From contig CAKUTY010000008.1 of NCBI GenBank assembly GCA_934692455.1, forward strand, positions 1 to 23,676: a stretch of 23,676 nucleotides of DNA, given 5' to 3'. Both the position numbers and the translations under genes were made by a program. Shown in pieces: positions 6,477 through 13,010 of this stretch. The DNA is from an uncultured Erysipelotrichaceae bacterium (GTDB lineage: Bacteria > Bacillota_I > Bacilli_A > Erysipelotrichales > Erysipelotrichaceae). The notes under the pieces were generated by a model that searched no databases, was not told where the DNA came from, and was given only the letters and a program-made list of their open reading frames with translations. How positions within the stretch are numbered: the stretch's first letter is position 1; every line of letters starts with the position of its first letter.

Positions 6477-7883
6477 TTACTTAAAACCCAAATAAATAGA
6501 ATTATAGATATCAGATGCTATTAAACTATCTTCACCATACTTTTTACTAGCTTCATCACCCGCAAAACCATGCAAAGCTACAGCCTGACACACCTTATCC
6601 AAATCTAATTTCTTTAAAGATAAGCCTGCGATAATACCACTTAAGACATCACCACTACCAGCTGTTGCCATACCGCTATTACCATATAAAGATAAATAAT
6701 AATGATTCTTGTCACCAACCAAAGTATTATGCCCCTTTAAGACAACCATGCAATCATACTTATCAATCAATTCTTTAAACGCATTAAATGGATCATCCTT
6801 AATAGTTTTGCCTAACAATGTGCCTGCTTCTCCAAAATGAGGCGTAATACACAAGCGACACTTCTTTATTTCCTTAATATCATTAATCTTAGATAAATGA
6901 TATAAACCATCCGCATCAACTATTAAATTAATATCTCTTTTAAGTAGCTCTTTTAACAAACTACTATAATCCTCACTTCTGCCAAGACCTGGTCCAAAGA
7001 CAACCGTATCCTTTTTAATCAATAAATTATCAATATCTTCTAACTTCTTAACCATTATTTCTAGTGGTGCCTTGATTGATACAATATCATAATTTTCCTT
7101 TGGTACAGCTAAAGTAACCAAACCGGCACCTGATTTTAAAGTTGAAATAGAAGACATAATACCAGCGCCAGCCATCGATACATTAGAACCAATCACAAGC
7201 ACACAACCATAGTCATATTTATTACTGAAGGCTAAACGCTTATGTTTTAAATCTAACTTAATAGTATCCACATGTTCTAAGTCTTCATAATCATTTAAAC
7301 CAATATCAGCGACTCTAATTTCACCACACACATCAGGTCCCCTATTTAATAAATGACCTATTTTAATATTATTTATCGCAATAGTTAAATCAGCCTTAAA
7401 ACATACAGGATCATAATTACCAGTATTACTATTTAAACCAGTAGGCAAATCAATCGCTATCTTATAAGCCTTTGTATTATTTAATTTGTTAATCAAATCA
7501 ACAACGTCTTCTCTTAAAGTACCCTTTAAACCATTACCAATAATACAATCAATAATCACATCAGGATTACCTAATTCTTTAGTAACTAATTCTTCCTTAT
7601 AAAAATGACTACAAGTCTTATTCATCTTAGACTTGTCAAACAAATATAAAGCCTTGGCATCATATCCTTCTTTAACCAAAATATCAGTTAAACAAAAACC
7701 ATCACTAGAATTATTAGAATTACCACAGACAACAACTATCTTAGAATCAAAATTTATCTTATCCTTCAAATTATCAAAACAAGCCCTAGCAGCCTTATTC
7801 ACAAGATAAATCTCATCTACTTTTTGATCATCCATAGACCTTCTATCACACATTGACATTGACTCACTCGTTAGTATTCTCAT
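6477..7883 (-). CDS. nnrD: bifunctional NAD(P)HX epimerase / ADP-dependent NAD(P)HX dehydratase
   Basis: Repairs hydrated, damaged NADH and NADPH: the N-terminal YjeF_N half epimerises R/S-NAD(P)HX and the C-terminal ribokinase-like half dehydrates it at the cost of ADP. The C-terminal domain is intact, with GPGLGRS, DADGLYHL, ITPHFGE and TAGSGDVLSGI. The N-terminal domain keeps IDLPTGLNS, but its nucleotide loop reads CGNSNNSSDG where the family has G-x-G-N-N-G-G-D-G. Three glycines have become serine or shifted, while the Asn pair and Asp are kept. The frame also allows an ATG at 7901, but the ATG at 7883 is chosen. MRILTSESM matches the usual family N-terminus, and a perfect TATAAT (7895-7890) ends 6 bases before it, implying a leaderless mRNA. 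It is divergent from the pseudouridine synthase gene. The result is 468 residues, a little shorter than E. coli YjeF/NnrD (about 515). Confidence 0.9.
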   Translation of the reverse strand: MRILTSESMSMCDRRSMDDQKVDEIYLVNKAARACFDNLKDKINFDSKIVVVCGNSNNSSDGFCLTDILVKEGYDAKALYLFDKSKMNKTCSHFYKEELVTKELGNPDVIIDCIIGNGLKGTLREDVVDLINKLNNTKAYKIAIDLPTGLNSNTGNYDPVCFKADLTIAINNIKIGHLLNRGPDVCGEIRVADIGLNDYEDLEHVDTIKLDLKHKRLAFSNKYDYGCVLVIGSNVSMAGAGIMSSISTLKSGAGLVTLAVPKENYDIVSIKAPLEIMVKKLEDIDNLLIKKDTVVFGPGLGRSEDYSSLLKELLKRDINLIVDADGLYHLSKINDIKEIKKCRLCITPHFGEAGTLLGKTIKDDPFNAFKELIDKYDCMVVLKGHNTLVGDKNHYYLSLYGNSGMATAGSGDVLSGIIAGLSLKKLDLDKVCQAVALHGFAGDEASKKYGEDSLIASDIYNSIYLGFK

Positions 7884-7916
7884 AAATAAATTATAAAGCA
7901 TTATGATAAAATTCTA
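7884..7916. promoter_or_regulatory. compact divergent promoter region
   Basis: Only 33 bases separate the two chosen start codons. On the minus strand TATAAT (7895-7890) stands 6 bases before the ATG of the NAD(P)HX gene. On the plus strand TGA-TAAAAT (7904-7912, extended -10) stands 4 bases before ATG 7917 and 7 bases before ATG 7920. Neither gene has a Shine-Dalgarno, and no good -35 element is visible for either. Confidence 0.5.
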
Positions 7917-8852
7917 ATGATGAAGAAAGAAAATACTAAACAGGTTACTATTCGTTATACCTATACTAACAAAGTCCATCGTTCTTGTGAGCTTCTTGAA
8001 TATTTGTTACAGAAGCTACCTGAATCAAGAAATACTGTTAAATCATTACTATCAAGTAATAAAGTATTAGTAAACGGTAGTGTCGTAAGACAATTCAATT
8101 ATCCACTCGCAAAAGATGATGAAGTTAAAATAGCTAAGAATCCAGTTGTTGTTAAACAAGTAGGCAAAAAGAAGAAAAAGGATGAACCACGTCCCTTCAG
8201 CATCAAACCATACATTATCTATGAAGATGATTACTACATCGCCATCAACAAACCAAATGGTATGTTGTCAGTACAATCTGATAATCAAAGAGAATCAGCA
8301 TATACCTTTGTAGAAGATTATCTTAAGAAAAAAGATCCAAAACTACGTCCTTACGTACTTCATAGAATCGATAAGGAAACCAGTGGTGTTCTAGTGTTCG
8401 CCAAAGACATCAAAGTACATTCAATGTTGAAAGGACATTGGAACCAAGATGTCAGTGAAAGAGAATATATCGCAATAATTAATGGCAAACTTGATGATGA
8501 TAGTGGCACTATCAAGAATTATCTAAAAGAAAACAAAAACAATATGATGTATGTAGCCGATAGTGGTAAGTTAGCTATCACACATTATAAAGTTTTAAAT
8601 AAAAACAAGGATTACTCCCTACTTCAAGTAAACATTGACAGTGGACGTAAAAACCAAATTAGAGTAGCTATGGCAAGTCTTGATCATCCAATCATCGGCG
8701 ATGATAAATATGGTGATGGTCTATCTCCTATTAATAGACTTGGCCTACATGCTTCTAAATTATCTTTTGTCGATCCTATATCTAAAGAGCTATTAACATT
8801 TAAAGCTCCAGCGCCAAAAGAATTCAAAGGTTTATTTAATAAACAAGTTTAA
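7917..8852 (+). CDS. RluA/RluD family pseudouridine synthase
   Basis: Isomerises specific uridines to pseudouridine in rRNA or tRNA. Residues about 20-80 form an S4-like RNA-binding region (LEYLLQKLPESRNTVKSLLSSNKVLVNG). The catalytic domain follows with HRIDKETSGVLVFAKD, where the Asp of HRxDxxTSG is the nucleophile. Then come EYIAIINGKL and the C-terminal SGRKNQIRVAMASLDHPIIGDDKYG. All conserved RluA-type motifs are intact at 311 residues. Two consecutive ATGs (7917 and 7920) could start it, and no Shine-Dalgarno is present. An extended -10 just upstream makes a leaderless start at one of them likely. deoC follows after 15 bases and is probably cotranscribed. The target site cannot be told from the sequence. 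Confidence 0.93.
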   Translation: MMKKENTKQVTIRYTYTNKVHRSCELLEYLLQKLPESRNTVKSLLSSNKVLVNGSVVRQFNYPLAKDDEVKIAKNPVVVKQVGKKKKKDEPRPFSIKPYIIYEDDYYIAINKPNGMLSVQSDNQRESAYTFVEDYLKKKDPKLRPYVLHRIDKETSGVLVFAKDIKVHSMLKGHWNQDVSEREYIAIINGKLDDDSGTIKNYLKENKNNMMYVADSGKLAITHYKVLNKNKDYSLLQVNIDSGRKNQIRVAMASLDHPIIGDDKYGDGLSPINRLGLHASKLSFVDPISKELLTFKAPAPKEFKGLFNKQV

Positions 8853-8867
8853 TCAAAGGAGGAAAAT

Positions 8868-9521
8868 ATGGAATTAAACAAATATATCGATCATACTTTA
8901 TTAAAACCCGAGGCAACAAAGGAACAAATCACAAAGCTATGTGAAGAAGCTAGACAATACGACTTCGCATCAGTATGTGTAAACACATGTTATGTACCAC
9001 TAGCTAAACAGTTGCTTGCAGGAAGCGACGTAAAAGTATGTTGTGTAGTAGGTTTCCCACTAGGAGCTATGGACACCGTATCTAAGGCTTTTGAAGCTAA
9101 GACAGCAGTAGAAAATGGTGCCCAAGAAGTTGATATGGTAATCAACATCGGTGCATTAAAAGACAAGGACTATGATTATGTAACTAAAGATATTGCAGCT
9201 GTAGTAGAAGCTAGTAAACCAGCGATCGTTAAAGTAATCATTGAAGCATGTCTATTAACTGATGAAGAAAAAGTTGAAGCTTGTAAATGTTCGATGAACG
9301 CAAAAGTTGAATTTGTTAAGACATCAACTGGATTCTCAACACATGGTGCCACACCAGAGGATGTTGCCCTAATGAAAAAGACAGTAGGCGATGTATGTAA
9401 GGTTAAGGCAGCAGGTGGTGTTAGATCTTATGATGATGCCATTAAGATGATTGAAGCAGGAGCTGATAGACTTGGCTGTTCTGCTGGTATCAAGGTAATG
9501 GAAGAAGCTAAGGCTAGATAA
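8868..9521 (+). CDS. deoC: deoxyribose-phosphate aldolase
   Basis: Splits 2-deoxyribose 5-phosphate to glyceraldehyde 3-phosphate and acetaldehyde, the last step of deoxynucleoside catabolism, in the cytoplasm. The 217-residue class I aldolase keeps DHTLLKPEAT at the N-terminus, D89 in QEVDMVINIG, the Schiff-base lysine K151 in FVKTSTGF, and the relay lysine K180 in VKAAGGVRSY. A textbook AAAGGAGG Shine-Dalgarno lies 6 bases before the ATG, in the short gap after the pseudouridine synthase gene, which suggests cotranscription. A hairpin terminator overlaps the stop codon. No other deo genes are in the window. Confidence 0.97.
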   Translation: MELNKYIDHTLLKPEATKEQITKLCEEARQYDFASVCVNTCYVPLAKQLLAGSDVKVCCVVGFPLGAMDTVSKAFEAKTAVENGAQEVDMVINIGALKDKDYDYVTKDIAAVVEASKPAIVKVIIEACLLTDEEKVEACKCSMNAKVEFVKTSTGFSTHGATPEDVALMKKTVGDVCKVKAAGGVRSYDDAIKMIEAGADRLGCSAGIKVMEEAKAR

Positions 9522-9549
9522 AGTGATGATTAAATCATCGCTTTTAATT
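9520..9549 (+). terminator. Rho-independent terminator of deoC
   Basis: AAAGTGATGA (9520-9529) pairs with TCATCGCTTT (9535-9544, one G-T pair) and is followed by a T-rich stretch. Confidence 0.75.
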
Positions 9550-9567
9550 TGAATAATCAACAGCAAA

Positions 9568-10029
9568 CTATTTCAAGGCATAGTTTTCTAACAAGGCAAA
9601 AAAGACAAAAGCTGTTAGCGCAAAAACCAAAATAGTAGGAATAAAAACCATATTAAAAATTCCAACTATTTCAACAAAAAGACCGACAACAAAACAAACT
9701 AATGTAAGTATCAATGTAAAATAGATTTCTTTTTTAGTTTCATTTATTTTGTTTTTTATCATATCTACAGGATTATCACTTTTCTTGACATCCTTAATAA
9801 ACAACATTAAGAAGAATATCGCAATAAAGACTCCAAGTACATCAACAATTAAAGAAAACACAAAATCTTCAAATAATGCCAAATAATTCATTCTGACATT
9901 TGTGAGTCTATACCAAAAATCACTACCTAAAAATTTTGCCGTTATCAAAACCAAAGTCACAAAAAAGATGGAAGTAAAGAAAATGCTGTTATATATTTTT
10001 CTATCATTAATCATAATCCGCACACTCAT
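9568..10029 (-). CDS. hypothetical small membrane protein, four predicted TM segments
   Basis: A 153-residue protein not recognised as any named family. Four hydrophobic stretches are visible at about residues 14-32, 56-80, 103-122 and 126-148. They are separated by a charged middle loop (KDVKKSDNPVDMIKNKINETKKE, about 79-101) that is probably cytoplasmic. There are no cysteine pairs or enzymatic motifs. The start is uncertain: AAGGGA directly abuts the ATG at 10029, which is too close, while a GTG at 10023 would be 6 bases downstream of it, and an ATG at 10014 is a third option. The gene lies alone between the deoC terminator (converging) and the terminator of the mini-gene upstream. Function unknown. 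Confidence 0.65.
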   Translation of the reverse strand: MSVRIMINDRKIYNSIFFTSIFFVTLVLITAKFLGSDFWYRLTNVRMNYLALFEDFVFSLIVDVLGVFIAIFFLMLFIKDVKKSDNPVDMIKNKINETKKEIYFTLILTLVCFVVGLFVEIVGIFNMVFIPTILVFALTAFVFFALLENYALK

Positions 10030-10073
10030 TCCCTTATCATATTCTATGTTTTTAGAAACAATTCTATCGAACC

Positions 10074-10105
10074 AAAATAAAAGTGCAATCTAAAATTGAC
10101 TGCAC
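10074..10105 (-). terminator. Rho-independent terminator of the mini-gene
   Basis: On the minus strand GTGCAGTC (10105-10098) pairs with GATTGCAC (10090-10083, one G-T pair) around a 7-base loop and is followed by TTTTATTTT. Confidence 0.85.
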
Positions 10106-10109
10106 CTTC

Positions 10110-10181
10110 TTAAAAAACACCAGTTTTGTACCTAGATATGTGACGATAGCTACCATCAATCGCATATATATCCCTCTTCAT
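10110..10181 (-). CDS. candidate leaderless 23-residue peptide gene (or small RNA)
   Basis: A complete tiny transcription unit. A promoter at 10188-10216 predicts a transcript starting on or next to the A of an ATG at 10181. An open frame of 23 codons (beginning MKRDIYAIDGSYRH) ends in TAA at 10110, and the terminator stem begins 5 bases later. The peptide is basic and aromatic, with no signal sequence. A second frame starts at ATG 10165 behind AGAGGG with ideal spacing and would encode a hydrophobic 33-residue peptide, but it runs through the terminator to a stop at 10064. The RNA itself can fold, with GATGGT and ATCGTC closing an AGCT loop (10157-10142). Whether the product is a peptide or an RNA is not decided by the sequence. 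It lies between the epimerase-like gene and the membrane protein gene, all on the minus strand. Confidence 0.45.
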   Translation of the reverse strand: MKRDIYAIDGSYRHISRYKTGVF

Positions 10182-10187
10182 ATTCGA

Positions 10188-10216
10188 ATTATAACAAGAG
10201 AATTTTAAAAAAACAA
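10188..10216 (-). promoter_or_regulatory. promoter of the mini-gene
   Basis: On the minus strand TTGTTT (10216-10211), a 17-base spacer, and TGT-TATAAT with the hexamer at 10193-10188. The -10 box ends 6 bases before the ATG at 10181. Confidence 0.75.
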
Positions 10217-10239
10217 TTTTCAAAATATAAGGATAAGTA

Positions 10240-11004
10240 CTAATCAACTGTAATTGAATATCCAGTCTTGAAACTAGTATTAGGATCAAGCACGATATTC
10301 TCTTCTCTTTCCTCAAATGGTCTATCATCTCTAACATTAAGATTCATCCAAGGTTCAATACATACAAATGGACCATTAGGAGACCATAATGCTAAGTGTT
10401 TAAAACCATCAAAATCAAGCTTAATTTCATGGCCATTAGTATGAAGAGTAGCACTACTTGGCATTGGCTCTTCAAAATATGTTGGATATAGCTGTTCAAA
10501 GTTTAATTTGAATTCATGGCCATTATTGAAAGTTACATAAGAATTCTTTAAACCCTCATCACACATGAAACCTGGATGTAAACCAAAGCCAAATGGCATC
10601 TTTCTATCATTTGTATTAACTACCTCATAGTCAATTAATACTGAATTGTCCTTTAAAGAATAAGTCACATAAATATCAAAACTAAATGGATATTGTTTAT
10701 GTGTTTCCTCATTGTCCTTTAATAAGAATACAAGCTTAGCATCTTCCTTAGATACTAATTCAAATTCACTATTGCGGGCAAAACCATGATTACCCATAGG
10801 ATATTCCTTACCATCAATAATATTTGTCTTTGTAGAAGTTGATGAAACTTGAGGAAACAACAACGGATTTCTTCCCTTCCAATAAGTAGGATCACCATTC
10901 CACAAATATTCATAATCTGAGCCTTTTCTTTTTAAACTATGCATCTCACATGCGGTAGTAGAAACACTCAAAGTTAATAAATCATTCTCAATAGTATATA
11001 ACAT
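10240..11004 (-). CDS. aldose 1-epimerase family protein (LacX-like)
   Basis: A galactose-mutarotase-fold protein that probably interconverts anomers of a sugar or sugar phosphate in the cytoplasm. The 254-residue sequence has the typical beginning YTIENDLLTLSVSTTACEMHSLK, then WKGRNPLLFPQVSS, MGNHGFARNSEF (substrate-binding His region), GFGLHPGF and FVCIEPWM near the C-terminus. The frame extends to a TTG at 11025 inside the preceding gene. The ATG at 11004 is preferred because it gives the family N-terminus and lies 2 bases after the TAG of the upstream gene, with GTGGA as a weak Shine-Dalgarno. It is the third gene of a three-gene operon. LacX-like proteins often lack a defined substrate, so no symbol is given. 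Confidence 0.85.
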   Translation of the reverse strand: MLYTIENDLLTLSVSTTACEMHSLKRKGSDYEYLWNGDPTYWKGRNPLLFPQVSSTSTKTNIIDGKEYPMGNHGFARNSEFELVSKEDAKLVFLLKDNEETHKQYPFSFDIYVTYSLKDNSVLIDYEVVNTNDRKMPFGFGLHPGFMCDEGLKNSYVTFNNGHEFKLNFEQLYPTYFEEPMPSSATLHTNGHEIKLDFDGFKHLALWSPNGPFVCIEPWMNLNVRDDRPFEEREENIVLDPNTSFKTGYSITVD

Positions 11005-11006
11005 AT

Positions 11007-11393
11007 CTATTCCACAACAGCCCAAGATGGGATTTCCTTTCCTCTTCTAATGACCACAGCCTTTTGGAAATCAGTACTATTTAAAAATTTCAATACTTCT
11101 TCCTCTTGTTCATCATTTAATCCAATCAACAAAATAGCTGAAAGATCTTTTTCCAACAAATTTGCACAAACAACAACAGCATCCACTGTTTGATTACCCT
11201 CACCCTTAAAAGCCTTCATTGAACATAATTCATCATCATTTGTTGTTATGTGACCATAATCCACAGGAAAAATTAAAGAAGGATACATTGGATGTCTAGA
11301 ACCCTTTTCATATACTTTTTTATAGTCTCCTGATATAAATGCAGCATCAATCTTTTGCCAAAAATAGGCATTATTCTCAAATTCTTTTTTCAT
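11007..11393 (-). CDS. inorganic pyrophosphatase-like protein, degenerate active site
   Basis: A 128-residue soluble protein. The segment SRHPMYPSLIFPVDYGHIT (residues 32-50), followed by a VDAVVVC strand (70-76), resembles the Y-P-x-N/D-Y-G-x-I and D-x-D-x-x-D-A core of small family I pyrophosphatases. The metal-binding triad is mostly lost, since only D71 remains where GNQTVDA replaces a DxDPxD-type motif. The protein may therefore bind a phosphate compound without hydrolysing PPi, or may do something else. It lies 15 bases after the upstream membrane-protein gene and 2 bases before the epimerase-like gene. There is no Shine-Dalgarno; CATAAT (11405-11400) ends 6 bases before the ATG, the same leaderless geometry seen elsewhere here. 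The family call is by motif only. Confidence 0.55.
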   Translation of the reverse strand: MKKEFENNAYFWQKIDAAFISGDYKKVYEKGSRHPMYPSLIFPVDYGHITTNDDELCSMKAFKGEGNQTVDAVVVCANLLEKDLSAILLIGLNDEQEEEVLKFLNSTDFQKAVVIRRGKEIPSWAVVE

Positions 11394-11399
11394 ATTTAT

Positions 11400-11405
11400 A
11401 TTATG
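11400..11405 (-). promoter_or_regulatory. -10 box of a possible leaderless internal promoter
   Basis: CATAAT on the minus strand is followed by ATAAAT and then the ATG at 11393. It sits 3 bases past the end of the preceding membrane-protein gene, which has its own -10 box upstream. No -35 is evident. Confidence 0.4.
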
Positions 11406-11408
11406 ATA

Positions 11409-11852
11409 TCACTTTTTACGCTTCGATTTATCCTTTTTATCCTTCATAAAACGATTTAAATAAGACTCAAACTCCGTCCTTGAATACGCATCGACCACAT
11501 GAGTGGAATCATCAACCAAAGTTAGCTCTACATAATCATAGGTCATCCCAAAAATATAACGCCACTTAACAACCTCATCATAAAAAATCATCTCACAATC
11601 ATTCTTATCAGCATGGTTATATAAAACTAAATAATCATAATAAAATTCAATAAGAACTCTCGATGGCAACAAAACAAACGATAAAGTAGCCACCGCTATC
11701 ACAATAGTCCCTAAGACATATTGTCTAATTACCAACAAAAATAAGCCAACTAAAAAGATTATAAACAAGATTAAACTAGGTTTTGCGTCAATTACACCTA
11801 ATAATTGACGATCTTCTGGCAAATTGTAACGCTTTAATTCTTTAGATTCCAT
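11409..11852 (-). CDS. hypothetical two-TM membrane protein with a C-terminal beta-rich cytoplasmic domain
   Basis: A 147-residue protein of no recognised named family. A short cytoplasmic N-terminus is followed by a hydrophobic hairpin (about residues 27-64, two segments split near the RQY at 43-45). The soluble part (IEFYYDYLVLYNHADKNDCEMIFYDEVVKWRY) resembles the PH-like/YcxB-type domains found after two TM segments in Firmicute membrane proteins. The tail is strongly basic (KDKKDKSKRKK). TATAAT (11864-11859) is separated by exactly 6 bases (AATCGT) from the ATG, with no Shine-Dalgarno, so the transcript is probably leaderless. It heads the operon with the pyrophosphatase-like and epimerase-like genes and is divergent from tgt. 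Confidence 0.65.
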   Translation of the reverse strand: MESKELKRYNLPEDRQLLGVIDAKPSLILFIIFLVGLFLLVIRQYVLGTIVIAVATLSFVLLPSRVLIEFYYDYLVLYNHADKNDCEMIFYDEVVKWRYIFGMTYDYVELTLVDDSTHVVDAYSRTEFESYLNRFMKDKKDKSKRKK

Positions 11853-11885
11853 ACGATTATTATAGCCTGTGTTATCATAGTGGGG
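11853..11885. promoter_or_regulatory. compact divergent promoter region before tgt
   Basis: The two start codons are 33 bases apart. On the minus strand TATAAT (11864-11859) is 6 bases before the ATG at 11852. On the plus strand an extended -10, TGTTATCAT (11870-11878), is 7 bases before the ATG at 11886. No Shine-Dalgarno stands before either gene, except a weak TGGGG next to tgt. Confidence 0.5.
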
Positions 11886-13010
11886 ATGAAAAATCTTAAA
11901 TATACTTTATTGCACCAAGATGGTAACGCTAGATATGGCACCATCGAAATAAACGGCTACAAACTGGAAACACCAGTTTTCATGCCTGTAGGAACCCAAG
12001 CAAGCGTAAAATTTCTAGACTACAGAGACCTAGAAGAAATAAACGCTTCAATTATTTTATCTAACACCTACCACCTATGGTTAAGACCTGGCGAAGATAT
12101 CGTAGACAAAGCAGGAGGCATTCACAATTTCATGCACTACTTCAACGGTCCTATCCTAACAGACAGTGGTGGCTTCCAAGTATTCTCCTTGGCAAAAATA
12201 CGTGACATCAAAGAAGAAGGCGTAATGTTCAAATCACACCTTGATGGATCAAAACTTTTCATGTCACCAGAAGACTCAATCCACATCCAAGAAAAGATTG
12301 GCTCTGACATTGCCATGTCATTTGACGAATGCATCCCATTCCCAAGTGACTACGAATATACTAAACAATCAGTAGAAAGAACCCTTCGTTGGGCCAAAAG
12401 AGGACTAGAAGCTCATACAAGAGATGATCAAGCTCTATTTGGCATTGTTCAAGGTTCTAACTATGCAGACCTAAGAAAATATTGTGCTGAAGAATTAGCC
12501 AAGATGGACTTTGATGGCTATTCAATTGGCGGTACTTCAGTGGGTGAAGACAAAAAGACCCACTATGATATGCTAGACTACACACTTCCATATCTTCCAA
12601 AAGATAAGCCAAGATATGAAATGGGCATTGGCGCCGTTAATGATATTCTTGTGGCAATCGAAAAAGGTGTCGATATGGTAGACTGTGTTCTTCCTACAAG
12701 AATCGCGAGACACGGTACCCTTATGACTTCTAATGGTCGTATCAACATTAGAAAACAAATCTATAAAGATGACTTTACACCACTTGATGAAAATTGTGAT
12801 TGCCAATGTTGTAGAAACTACACCAAGGCATACTTAAACCACTTATTTAGAGCTAACGAAGGTCTTGCCAACAACCTTTTATCAATTCATAATCTAAGAT
12901 TTCTAATTAAAATTGTAGAAGGAGCAAGAGAGGCTATTAAGGAAGACCGTTATAGTCAATATAAAAATGATATTCTAAATAAATATGGTTTTGATGAAAG
13001 AGGCTTTTAA
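11886..13010 (+). CDS. tgt: tRNA-guanine transglycosylase
   Basis: Exchanges guanine-34 of GUN-anticodon tRNAs (Asp, Asn, His, Tyr) for preQ1, the insertion step of bacterial queuosine synthesis. Numbered from the ATG at 11886, the base-binding Asp is D93 in TDSGGFQVFS and the nucleophile is D266 in MVDCVLPTR. The substrate loop contains GIVQGS and GGTSVGE. Zinc is held by C304, C306, C309 and H335. At 374 residues it is full length. A GTG at 11880 could extend it by two residues, but ATG gives the usual N-terminus (MKNLKYTLL) and matches the position predicted by the extended -10 box just upstream. It is the first gene of tgt-queA-queH and its stop overlaps the start of queA by one base. Confidence 0.98.
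   Translation: MKNLKYTLLHQDGNARYGTIEINGYKLETPVFMPVGTQASVKFLDYRDLEEINASIILSNTYHLWLRPGEDIVDKAGGIHNFMHYFNGPILTDSGGFQVFSLAKIRDIKEEGVMFKSHLDGSKLFMSPEDSIHIQEKIGSDIAMSFDECIPFPSDYEYTKQSVERTLRWAKRGLEAHTRDDQALFGIVQGSNYADLRKYCAEELAKMDFDGYSIGGTSVGEDKKTHYDMLDYTLPYLPKDKPRYEMGIGAVNDILVAIEKGVDMVDCVLPTRIARHGTLMTSNGRINIRKQIYKDDFTPLDENCDCQCCRNYTKAYLNHLFRANEGLANNLLSIHNLRFLIKIVEGAREAIKEDRYSQYKNDILNKYGFDERGF

Noticed and set aside
10064..10165. 33-residue hydrophobic peptide with a good RBS as a type I toxin
   Set aside because: The frame passes through the strong terminator, so most transcripts would lack its end and stop codon. It is kept only as a remark.
10110..10337. Longer 75-codon version of the mini-gene reaching into the epimerase-like gene
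   Set aside because: Its 5' half overlaps the end of the epimerase-like gene and crosses the promoter; only the part from 10181 fits the promoter and terminator.
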